Part shown: positions 44,960-56,839 of the stretch, piece by piece
Position numbering within the stretch: the first letter of the stretch is position 1
How the letters are laid out: each line of letters begins with the position of its first letter
DNA from: Hydra vulgaris
Taxonomy: Eukaryota > Cnidaria > Hydrozoa > Anthoathecata > Hydridae
Reading direction: 5' to 3'
DNA length: 64,000 nt
NCBI RefSeq assembly: GCF_038396675.1
Contig: NC_088931.1
Span: 76,545,501 to 76,609,500, forward strand
Notes under the pieces: model-generated
Told to the model about the DNA's origin: nothing
Databases searched by the model: none
Seen by the model: the letters and a program-made list of their open reading frames with translations, nothing else
Position numbers and translations under genes: made by a program

Positions 44960-46260
44960 TAAGCACAATTTTTCAGAAGTCAATTTTTAAAAAGATGCTG
45001 GGTGTTTTCCTGAATTGTAGAAAAAGGCTAATATAACATCGCTATTCAAAAAAGGAAGTAGGCTCGACCCAAGCAATTACCAGCCTATATCCTTAACATC
45101 AATTGTATGTAAAGTGATGAAGAAAATATTACGTGACACAATGATCAATCACTTTGTCAAACATAGCCATATTTCAAAAAATCAACATAGTTTTGTCAAT
45201 AAAAAAAGCGTGTGTGACTAATTTGTTGGAGTTGATTGACGTGATGTTAAAGCATTATCTGACAAGGTATCTATGGACGTAGGATTTAGAGATTTCAGTA
45301 AAGCGTTCGATATGGTTCCCCACAAGAGACTAACTCACAAACTCGAGGCATATAATTTTACTGGAAATCTCCAGAATTGAATTAAACTATTTTTACACCA
45401 GTGGTTTTAACGAATCGTTATTGGCGGTTATGTATCCTTGTGGCTAGAGGTGTTTAGTGGCGTCCCTCAAGGATCCGTCTTAGGTCCAATACTTTTTATC
45501 ATTTTCGTGAACGATATATCCGATATCGTAAACCATCCATGTAAAATGTGTGCTGACGATACAAAACTGCATAGCCAAATGTTGTAAAACCTGGGAAATG
45601 AAACTCGATATCGATAAATTTAAAATCATGCACATAGGTAAAACAAATAACTTTAATGTTTACTCAATGCCAGCTAATAACAATAATAATGTCGAACTAG
45701 CATTGACTTTAGTCAAACGTGATTTGGGCATCATGATTACGCCAGATTAAAAATGGCATAACAATTCAGCTTATGCAACCCATAATGCCAACCGTGTATT
45801 AGGCATGTTGTATTGTACTTTCAGTCACATGACTCCGCAACTACTTAAAATTCTATACACAACCTTTGTACGACATCTAGAATTCGTGGTAGCAGCCAGA
45901 AGTCCATCGTCAAGAAAAGATATTGATAAAATCGAGATAAAATATTGATTAAATCAAGTTCAAAGAAGGGCTACCCGTTTAATACCTTTATACCGTCATA
46001 TGTCATACAAAGATTGTCCGAGTATACTGAACTTAACTTCCTTAGAAACCCTTTGTATTGGGGAGATCTGGAAGACATTATCTAAAAATGACAAGAGAAT
46101 TTGTTCAAAATTGCGAGCAACGACATCAGTTTTTTATAAATCGAATTGTGAATCATTGGAATGCATTGCCGTCACATCGAATAGTAAATCATTGGAATGC
46201 ATTGTCGTCATACGCTTTATCTGTTATCAGTTTCAAATCCACATAAGTAAAGTAAAGAAT
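44960..46260 (+). pseudogene. CR1/L2-like LINE reverse transcriptase, broken
   Basis: Pieces in order: LFKKGSRLDPSNYQPISLTS, DFSKAFDMVPHKRLTHKLEA (motif A, both Asp kept), SGVPQGSVLGPILFIIFVND (motif B), CADDTKL (motif C), LVKRDLGIMITPD, QRRATRLIPLYRHMSYKD-like thumb words, and a C-terminal NHWNALPSH duplicated in tandem as NHWNALSSY. Frame changes and stops at ~45225, 45380 and 45585 kill the ORF. It is close in wording to the minus-strand copy at 37.4-38.6 kb. Confidence 0.85.
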
Positions 46261-46619
46261 AAACAAGACAATGAAGTAGATAAGGCTACAGCATTTTTCT
46301 ACTACTACTTCTACTAATATAAATCTCTGTAAAGGCTTTTATTAGAATTAAATTAGAATTTATGCAAGTAATTTTATTTTAAAATCATAGAAACTCCCTT
46401 AGCAACAACATTTTACCCTCACATTAATGCAATAAAAAGTGGTCTATCGTATTATTTCTGTATACATGGTACTTTATATAAATGTAGTGTGTATGTATTA
46501 AGTCATTATATAATGACTAAATGATATTATTTCAAACCACTCATCACGAATATAGCCAACTTTTTAGTTTGGAGTAACAGTATTTTTTATGAACTATTTT
46601 TTATTGTTATCATTTTTCG

Positions 46620-48000
46620 TATGGGTTCTTCTAAAAGAAGAGGAAAAAGTAGATCATCTTTTAGAAAGTATTGAGGACATAAAAAATAAATAAATATACC
46701 TTCTTCAGAAACAGCAAGATCGTCTCTAGAAATAAACAAAACATCAACTCAAATAATACTTCATATCTGCTTCAGCATTAGCTAGGAAGCTGCATTTAGA
46801 TTCATCTATAATAAAAGAAACTAATACTGTTGATGACTTTGAGCTTTATGTTTTAATTAATTGCAGATATATTGAGAACAATTATTGATTTGGTTGGAAC
46901 ATGTCCCAGTTGTTATTTAAAAGTGAATCTTGCCCATGAAATTGAATCTAAAAAAAGGTTTTCACATTTATTTGTTTTGTATTGTGTTGTATGTAAATGG
47001 TCAAAAAACATGCACAGCTCTAACAAATCGCCAATCTTGATTCAAAGAGAGAAAGAAATATCTTTGATGTAAATATTAGATCAACTTTTCAAGATCAAAG
47101 ATTTTCAAGAGATTTGTAAAGAACATAGTGCCATAGAGACATTTCATGTCATTAATATTCCACCACCAATGAGTTTACCAATATATAGCGATATTGTAGA
47201 ATATATGCACAGTGCTTATATAAAAGCTTGTTCTAAATCAATATCCATGGCAACTCTACAATGTGTTAAAAATTGTTCTGCAGGTGCTTCATCATTTAAC
47301 AATGATGGTAAAGTTAAAAATTATGTAACTGTTAGTGTTGACGGAACTTGGCAGCGTCGTGGATTCTTCCTATTGTATGAAGTTGTTACTTTAGTTTCTA
47401 ACAATAAATGCATTGACACACAAACCTTAACTAAAAATTGTAAGTCTTGTAAACATTGGGAGTCCAAAAAAAGATTCCCAGAGTAAGATGAATGGTTTGT
47501 ATCTCATACATGCCCAATTAATTAATCAGGTAGCTCTCAATGGAATCTGCTGGAGTGCTTGAAATGTTTAACCGTTCTACTTCAAAATACAATTTTCGTT
47601 ATATAAAGTATATTGGTGATAAAGATAGCAAATGCTATAAAGTTGTTATAAATGCTAATCCATATCCAGATTATAAAAAATCAAAAAGACTGAGTGTGTA
47701 CACTTCGAAAACGATTTGGTGCATGGTTAAGAGCACTTATGGTTTTATATGAAGGAAAGTTGCTGAATGTTAGCAAGAAATTGACAGGTACAAGTTGATT
47801 GACTGACAAAGTTATGAATAGTCTTTAAAATTATTATGGAATATGCATAAGACAGAACAAAAGTAATCTTTATGGTATGAAAAAATCAACTTCTGTACTA
47901 ATCCATGACTGTTCCAAAAACAACAATGACGACGACCGACACAAATATTGCCCAAGCAATAACAACAGTGACATCTATATGCTTCCTTTCTAGATTAAAA
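46620..48000 (+). pseudogene. Mutator-like (MULE) transposase, broken
   Basis: A plausible start at 46620 reads MGSSKRRGKSRSSFRKY. It is followed in changing frames by LRTIIDLVGTCPSCYLKVNL, FDVNIRSTF-like words, MSLPIYSDIVEYMHSAYIKA, VSVDGTWQRRGFF (VDGTW holds a likely first catalytic Asp), CKSCKHWESKK, ESAGVLEMFNRS, YIKYIGDKDSKCYK, LTDKVMNSL, and DDDRHKYCPSNNNS. This order is that of the animal Mutator-like transposase domain proteins. At least five frameshifts or stops are present. Confidence 0.78.
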
Positions 48001-48150
48001 AATCTAGTAAGGAAACATATAGTTAATGGTTTTGATGTTAATGTGAACTCTTTTCCTACTGGAACGTGTTCGAAGTGCAAGACTGCAATATATAAGAAAG
48101 AGGTATTAACCTTTTTTGTCATTTTAAATCTATCACTTTTTGGAAAAAAA
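48001..48150 (+). other. Coding-like scrap fused to the MULE end
   Basis: The frame reads IVNGFDVNVNSFPTGTCSKC. The C-x2-C wording resembles the N-terminal region of another cnidarian mobile-element protein family, not a MULE. Probably a separate fragment joined by rearrangement. Confidence 0.35.
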
Positions 48151-49645
<1,495 letters not shown>

Positions 49646-49689
49646 TGAAATGCAAGATATAAAAAAAATTTTTACAGAAAGGGAAAAAT

Positions 49690-51360
49690 GTTAAAACTCT
49701 AGAAATTCCCTGGCAAAGGGGACAAGTTACTATTTCAATGCTTGGCTTATTATAAACGAAAGACACCAGCAAAAGGTATGACATTAAGCGATAAGATGCT
49801 TGCTATTGTCATAAGAGTAGTTGAAAATGGAGAGAAATGCCGATGAGTCGCAACAGACTATGGCATTCTTCATGTGACACTTAAAAGATACTGCATCATA
49901 GTCAAAGCGATGCCAAGCATCCCGACCAGTTTAACTGTGCGGTACCGCAACAACAGAAATGTTTTTACTACGGAAGAAGAGAATGCACTTACGAGGTAAA
50001 TATTAGAGGCTTTACGCGTATGCAATGGCCTCACTCCTTCAGAAGTGCAAAAGTTTTTTTACAATTACGCGAAAAAAACTAAATGCAAAATTCCTCTTTT
50101 ATGGGAAAAGAACAGGCGTGCTGGTGCAAAAAGGTTTTTTTCGTTTTTAAAAAAAAAAACCAGAGCTTGCAATAAGAACGCCCAAAGCTACATCGCTGAG
50201 TCATGCCAACAAGAATTTTTTTTTCGACAATCGGAATTCAGTACAAACAAAACACAGCTTTACCGCAACAGATATTTGGAATGTGGGTGAGACAGGTTGT
50301 ACAACTGTTCAAAAGCTACAAAAGATTATTGCCAGAAAGGGAGTGAAACAAATTGGAGCTGTCACATCGGCCGAGAGTAAAATTAGTGATAGTGTGTTGT
50401 GCTGCGAGCGCTTCCGGGAATACTATTAAACCAATACATATTTTTCCTAGAGTAAATTTTCGGGATCATTTTGTTCGTGATGGTCCAACAGAATGCATCG
50501 GAGCTGCAAATCCATCCGGATGGATGAATGGACAGAGTTTTTTGCTATTCAAGAAACACTTTGTGACTCACGTACAATGCACCCCAGAGCGACCAGCTTT
50601 ATTGCTACTTGACAATCATGAATCGCACATTAACCTAGATGTTTTGGATTTTGCAAAGGTTAATGGATTTGTTATGTTGTCCTTTCCGCCTAAATGCTCA
50701 CACATGAGGCACATGGATGAATGCAAATAAAGGCAAAATAATGACTATTGATGACATTCCAAGCTGTGTACGCTATGCATTTCCTCTGGCAATGACAATG
50801 AAAAACATTTGTGCATGGTTTAAAGTCAGCGGAATTTGTCCATTCGATCGCGAAATTTTTTTTTGAATGTCGAATATATGCCTTCAAAAGTTACAGACCG
50901 CCTAGAACCAGCAGTGACTATGGTACAGTTTGAAGTTCCTGCTTTAGCTACTTTCAGTCAAGAACTTACTGTCTTGGCTACTGGTAATAATAATAACAAC
51001 ATTTGTGATTTTTTATATAAATTTCGATTGTGACATGTTGCCTTTATTAAAATGTAGAACCAGATATTACTGAGCATATCGGACCATTAACTCCAAAACT
51101 TCTCAAAACTCCAAAAAAGACGAGATTGCCAGAAACAAAGTAGCAAAGATACAGACTAAAACTGCAAAGAAAGTGCCAGAAAAGAAAATACAAAAATTAC
51201 ACCAAAAAAAGTCTATTCTGTAAAAGATAAGGTTATTAAAAGGAAACGCGAGACAAAAAATCTAGAAACCGTAAAAAGTCTTCATTAACCAATTATAGCG
51301 AGCAAGAAACAGCATGCATATACTGCCGAGAACTGCTTTGTGAGTCTAATTTTGAGAACT
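49690..51360 (+). pseudogene. Pogo/jerky-like DDE transposase, broken
   Basis: N-terminal: YKRKTPAKGMTLSDKMLAIV and ATDYGILHVTLKRYC (HTH). Then LTPSEVQKFFYNYAKKTKCK, then DIWNVGETGCTTVQKLQKII (normally NVDETG; the first catalytic Asp is Gly here). A long frame at 50353-50730 reads FPRVNFRDHFVRDGPTECIG, ANPSGWMNGQSF and LLLLDNHESHINLD (second Asp kept). Later words are DIPSCVRYAFPLAMTMKNIC, GICPFD, and a terminal CIYCRELLC finger scrap. Frameshifts occur at ~50285, 50345 and 50730. The (TA/TG)n tract cuts off the 3' end. Confidence 0.85.
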
Positions 51361-51364
51361 GATT

Positions 51365-51945
<581 letters not shown>

Positions 51946-51949
51946 TTCA

Positions 51950-52330
51950 GCCAAGCTGAACTCTTACTAAATCTTAAATCTTGAATGAACAAAATATTTA
52001 CCAAGTCAACATCTATCAAAATGTTCTAATAATGCTTAAATACGAACTTGGATTACTCCCATCGCATTTTTTAGATAACTATTTCAAATTTAACTATTGT
52101 AGATATACCACAAGAGCAACAGGCAACTTCATAATGTCTTAAAGAACAACAAAGTTCTTACGGTTTTTTATTTCCTACCAGGGTGGGTACTTAAAAAACA
52201 AAATAATATCCAAAAATATAGAACTTAAAGTATTAAATAGTTCTGCCAACTTAAAAGATAAATTAAAACACCTCATACTTAATATCAACAATTATATCGA
52301 CATGTACTAAACTTAATAACAAAATTTATA
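51950..52330 (+). pseudogene. LINE C-terminal fragment
   Basis: The frame reads LKYELGLLPSHFLDNYFKFN then CRYTTRATGNFI and, after a shift, NIELKVLNSSANLKDKLKHL. The order GLLP-x-F-x-NYF...YTTRAT is typical of the region behind a LINE RT domain. No RT core is present. Confidence 0.6.
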
Positions 52331-53380
52331 CTAAAATGCTAATGTGTATTACTGACTGCATATTTTTGACTATATATAAAAATAAATTTTATTTAACCAT
52401 TTAAAGAGATACTCAATGATAAAACTTCATAGAATTCCAGGAGTTTTCCTTCACAACGACATGTATATGTCTGAAGTAACAAAAATTTCTTTTCTTTTGT
52501 TTCTTCTTATTTTTAAAAAACACTGTAATTTCATGATGAGAAACATTAATTTTAATTCTTAGTTAAATCACGTTTTATTGCGTTACGTTATACTTGGTAT
52601 TATTATGTTATACTTTATACCTTGCATTATATTATGTCAAATAATTGTAACGTAGCGAAGTGTAAATTTACTGAATTAGTAAACAAACAAAAAATTAATA
52701 TTAGAGTGTTTCAACTTTTTTTTTCTAACTTAACATTTAATTTTTTCCGCTCAACGTTTTTCACTTAATAATTTATTAAAGAAAGTTCAAATAAAAATAA
52801 ATTTAAATTAATATCTCTTGTCAAAGTTTTGTTAAATTAAACCATTTAAAAATTTAAGTTATAGGTCATAGACTTTTTAAGAAATAATTTCTTAAAGCAT
52901 CTCGTTAAATTTTTGGCAATGAAAAAAAAACTTTTTTACAATTTTTTTCTTTTGCGTAATAACTTTTCGCGTTGACTAACAAAATAATAAAATTTTGTTA
53001 GAAATTAAATCGTAAATTAAAATTATTTGCACAATTTATAAATATAATTTTTTCTAACAGTTGAAAATATTAAAACACGTATATCTTAGGAACTAAATAA
53101 ACTACAGAAGTGGTTGAAACCTTTTTGGAAATGAAATATATTAAGGAATTCAATGCATTTGAAATAAAAAATGTTTACATTCGCTATAAAAGTTGCCTCA
53201 ACTCCCTACTAATGGCAAGAAGTAGGAGAATGTTGGAACTCTTGCAGAGATTTTTAGAGTATTTTAGCGCCTTATGTTGAATAAAAACCTCCACGGAAGG
53301 AAGCCAATAAACTTCTATTTCTGATTAGTATTTAAATTCTAAATGACGTCCTTAATGGTGACCCCCTAATACACGGCAAA
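52331..53380. other. No gene seen
   Basis: AT-rich spacer upstream of the SDR exon. Confidence 0.4.
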
Positions 53381-53470
53381 AACGTTATTTGCACTACGGT
53401 CACGTGAACAACGTTATTGTCTTTATTCGCACGGTATCGTGCGTATCGACACTTATAAGGAAGTTAGATC

Positions 53471-53478
53471 TATATAAG
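53471..53478 (+). promoter_or_regulatory. TATA-like box upstream of SDR exon
   Basis: TATATAAG lies about 55 bp before the SDR ATG at 53534. A palindromic CACGTG E-box sits at about 53402. Position and composition are suggestive only in such AT-rich DNA. Confidence 0.3.
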
Positions 53479-53533
53479 ATTATAAGGAAGATAGAAATTA
53501 GATCTTTTTTTATTTACTATAAGGCACTAAAAG

Positions 53534-54029
53534 ATGTCACCGCGTGTTTTTGTAGTTACTGGATCAAACAAAGGAATAGGAAAATCAATAGTAAAACTAC
53601 TTTTACAGGATAAAGAAGAAAAAATTGTGTACTTAACATCAAGAAATATAGAACTTGGACTTAAAGCTGAAGAAGAATTAGCTGCTTTAAACCTGCATGC
53701 TGAATATCATCAGCTTGATATCACAGATCAAAATAGCATTAATTCTCTCCGTGATCATTTACTTTCCAAGCACGGTGGTCTTGATGTGTTAGTTAACAAT
53801 GCAGCCATTGCTTATAAGGAAGCTAGCAATGCACCATTTTCAGAGCAAGCAGAAGTTACTATTAATGCAAACTTTTTTGGTACAGTTCAAGTTTGCGATG
53901 CTCTCTTTCCTATATTAAAACCAAATGCTAGAGTAGTTCACGTATCCAGCATGGTTAGTGAATATGCTTTTAACAAGTTATCTGATGGTCGCAAGCAACA
54001 ATTCAAAAACAGTGATCTCACTATAAATG
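53534..54029 (+). CDS. Carbonyl-reductase-like short-chain dehydrogenase, 5' exon
   Basis: An intact coding exon of 165 codons plus one base, ending AATG|GTAAAC. It encodes the N-terminal half of a carbonyl reductase (CBR1-type) SDR, an NADPH-dependent enzyme. VVTGSNKGIG (residues 7-16) is the cofactor loop, D62 lies in the LDIT motif, NNAA sits at 88-91, and RVVHVSS ends at Ser139, the catalytic Ser position. The exon with YxxxK and the C-terminal exon are not found downstream before the transposon cluster at 54.4 kb. They may lie past the window or be lost. Its paralogue at 29-31 kb shares the exon end exactly and is broken. I chose the first Met because the preceding codons show no homology. 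Confidence 0.85.
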
Positions 54030-54212
54030 GTAAACTTTTTTTTTTAATTCCTAATTTGTTGTTGATTATAATAAAAAAAGAAAAACTCTGTTTTGTAATG
54101 TATGGTATAAACTGTTATAAACATTTATTGCATTAAACCTAAAGCTTTAAAGTTCAAAAATATAATGTAAATTATTATATTATATCATATTTAGACTTAA
54201 CAAATCATTGTT

Positions 54213-54263
54213 GACAGGCATGGAATCTTATCACTTAAAAAGTGATGAGATTCCATGCCTGTC
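54213..54263. repeat. Inverted repeat, 23-bp arms, one mismatch
   Basis: GACAGGCATGGAATCTTATC and its near-complement flank a 5-base loop, ~180 bp behind the SDR donor site. Confidence 0.88.
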
Positions 54264-54403
54264 TGAATCAACAGGACGGTAGGAGGCGCAATTATAAGCA
54301 TTGAAAAATCAGTCCGAGACCATCATGAAAAAAACTCATAATAGTAGTCCTTATCAACCGTAAGGTAGTAGTAAATATGCAATGATAGAGTGAATCTGAT
54401 ACA

Positions 54404-54515
54404 GAAAAAATAATTGACTCCGGTGGCACTAAAGCTCAACATTTTTGTCTTTTTGAATATCTTATTCAGATATTTAACTTAGTGATTTATTTTCCAAACA
54501 ATCCTAATCAATGAG
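54404..54515 (+). pseudogene. LINE endonuclease fragment (plus copy)
   Basis: Reads IIDSGGTKAQHFCLFEYLIQ followed by IFNLVIYFPNNPNQ and a stop; a piece of an AP-type LINE endonuclease. It is an inverted near-copy of 54611-54691. Confidence 0.7.
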
Positions 54516-54860
54516 ATATAGTGAGACCTTACCTGAACCATCCAAAGGAGAATAAAGAGAAACTGGTTACAAGATTGGGTCAGAGACTAGACCCAAATCA
54601 AGGAGTAGAGTGTTTGGAAAAGAAATCACTAAGTTAAATATCTGAATAAGATATTTAAAAAGACAATAATGTTGAGCTTTAGTGCCACCGGGGTTAATGG
54701 TACTAAAACTATACCATTCAATGTGATAAACATTAAAGTATAACAATATTGGCTGGTGGATACAGAGAAAGCCTTTTTTGATTTGATCAGATATCGAAAA
54801 GAGTAAATAATTCTAACGAATCTGAAAACAACAATGTAAACAACTTTGAGCCGCAAATAT
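54516..54860 (-). pseudogene. LINE endonuclease fragment (minus copy)
   Basis: On the minus strand: LSLYPPANIV, then VYHIEWYSFSTINPGGTKAQ and FPNTLLLDLGLVSDPIL then SPLDGSGKVSLYLI. The order matches jockey-type endonuclease (GDFNAHH-x-W...SLLDLCLVSDP). A frame change follows ANIV. The fragment at the window end (63790-64000) is from the same family. Confidence 0.75.
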
Positions 54861-54959
54861 GTGAAAGAGAAGATATAAATGCAGCTTTACAAATGATCAG
54901 AAAAAATAGTTAAGTTTTTTAAACATTCATCTAAAAGAAATTCCATTTTACAAGACTAA

Positions 54960-55795
54960 GTAAAAGTAGAGCATGGAATTGAACTCAATTACTGCTAGAT
55001 TGGTGGACCAGATGGAATAGCATTGTGACAATGGTTAAAAGATTTTTAAAAGTGATGGGCGCAGTAAAAAAAGCATTAAATGAGTTGAACTCCCTAGAGC
55101 TATTTAACGATATTTATGTATCAGTTTTAAAAAATGTTTCCAACACCCTTCAACCAATCAAAATAGCTGATGAAGCATTAGGTAAACGTGATGCAAATTT
55201 GCTAACAGCTGATGCTATTTTAAATTTTTTGTTTGATTCCCTACGTAACAACAATGATGCAATTTCAGAGGAGACGTTACTAGCTCTGTCTTTTCGCGTT
55301 AAAGTGAAGAAATCAAGATCTTGTGACTTTGATTATATACCTCCAAACGCACAATTTACATTCAACTGCTACTCCTGAGTTACCTTCATCTTCAAAATCC
55401 AATTATTCGTTATGCAAGTGACATTTATTAGATTATTCTGTGAAGATGTCAATATTGGAATTGAAAGTGAATCCTCTAAAGAAAATAATTGCTTAATATT
55501 TACAAATATTAAAGGCAGATTGACAATAGCTGCAATAAATGCAACATATAAACCTAAAGATTCTAACAAAGACCTCAAAAAAGTTCAAATGTATGAGAAT
55601 ACAGGAAATATTACAAACAATTTAAAAAAGCTACTTGATGCCTTAACTTGCATACAGCCAACCTCAATAGAAAGCAAGAGAGTATTTTCATTGTCGTCTA
55701 ATTTTTGCTCAAAACAAAGATCATCATCTCAACTCTATGACTCATCTCTAGACTGCCTCACAATTTTAAAAAGTTATTTCCTAACCAATTAAATT
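54960..55795 (+). pseudogene. hAT transposase C-terminal half
   Basis: Reads LLDWWTRWNSIVTMVKRFLK at ~54985-55050, the hAT region D-x-x-TRWNS-x-x-x-M. It continues as EALGKRDANLLTADAILNFL to a stop at 55378. A second frame (55412-55792) ends LDALTCIQPTSIESKRVFSL...FCSKQRSSSQ...TILKSYF, the HATC dimerisation domain. One frameshift or stop separates the two, and the N-terminal half is absent. This hAT type differs from the one at 10-11 kb. Confidence 0.82.
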
Positions 55796-55983
55796 TAAAA
55801 TATGTTTTCTTTAAGTAAAATTAATTTTTCTCAATACATGTATTACAAATTTTCATTATGCATACAGGGTGGAGCAATTTTCTAAGGGGAAAAAAAAAAG
55901 ACTCGAATTGATATCTATTAAATTATATAATAAAATTTAAAAAATATTTTCCGATTTTGATGAGCTCTTGAGCTTCCTCTTTG

Positions 55984-56311
55984 GATTCTAAATTCTTGAC
56001 AGGTCCTAAAATTTTTGAATTTTTTTTTCTAAACCATATTAAGCTTGGACTCAAAAAAAGTAGAAAAAGATGCATTTTTTCTTAAATAATAATTTTATTT
56101 AATAAAAAAATTTTGCAAAAAAATATACCTAAATATACCTTGTTTTGTTACAAATGGGGGTTTTTTAAGAAAAAAATGACTCTTAAGAAAAAAATGATTT
56201 TTTATTCCTTTATTTTTGAATAAAAACAAATATTATTTTCAAAATCAGCATATTATTCTGCTTCTTTTGAAAAAAATTCAACGATATTAGACCCGTCAAG
56301 AATTTAGAATC
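55984..56311. mobile_element. 328-bp MITE, ~43-bp inverted ends
   Basis: GATTCTAAATTCTTGACAGG at the left and CCCGTCAAGAATTTAGAATC at the right are inverted. The match continues inward to GAATTTTTTTTC. No ORF. A family B SINE follows at once. Confidence 0.8.
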
Positions 56312-56326
56312 TTATAACAGAATCTA

Positions 56327-56557
56327 CTTGTGGTAGTGGTAGAGCGCTCGCTTCATAAGCAAGAGGTTCTAAGTTCAATCCCCACCACATCCCTGGTAGT
56401 ACCGCACTTAACTTGTTTCTCCACGCAGCGGCTTAGTTTGTCAAGGTTCGTGTTTCGGAGTTATAGAGTTGAGAGAGGGTTATAACCACAATTAAGTAGC
56501 CTCCTCATCTGTAGTGGCCTTCTGGGCCTTAGGGAGGTGAATTAACAACAACAAAAA
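56327..56557 (+). mobile_element. tRNA-derived SINE, family B, full copy
   Basis: Head TTGTGGTAGTGGTAGAGCGC contains an A box (TGGTAGAGCGC, 56337-56347). AGTTCAATCCCC gives the B box (56373-56382). The body CGGAGTTATAGAGTTGAGAG and the tail GGAGGTGAATTAACAACAAC match the minus-strand copy at 58.1 kb. The acceptor-stem-like GTGG/CCAC pairing survives, but no mature tRNA fold is intended. Confidence 0.88.
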
Positions 56558-56839
56558 AATGTAGCTACAGAACTTAGATTACATGAAGTGATGAAAGAAA
56601 TCAAGGTTAATGTATGGTAGAGTAGACACCTTTTAAACAATACCAGTTGGAATCCAGTTTGAAAGCATTGACAATAGATTGAAAAAAAAGATAAATACAT
56701 TAACAGCTGACAGTTACGAGTAACATGCAAGTAGTGTACTGGGATAAATTTTTAAAATATTGGAGTCACCTAAGAACTATACCATTTTGCAGACTTGGAC
56801 AGCGTCCAATTCATTAGGGTACTTAAACGTACACAAAAT
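56558..56839. other. No gene seen
   Basis: Spacer between the SINE and the BEL/Pao remnant. Any coding homology here is too weak to call. Confidence 0.3.

Noticed and set aside
56327-56390. tRNA gene
   Set aside because: Same reason: it is the head of a family B SINE with two other copies in the window.
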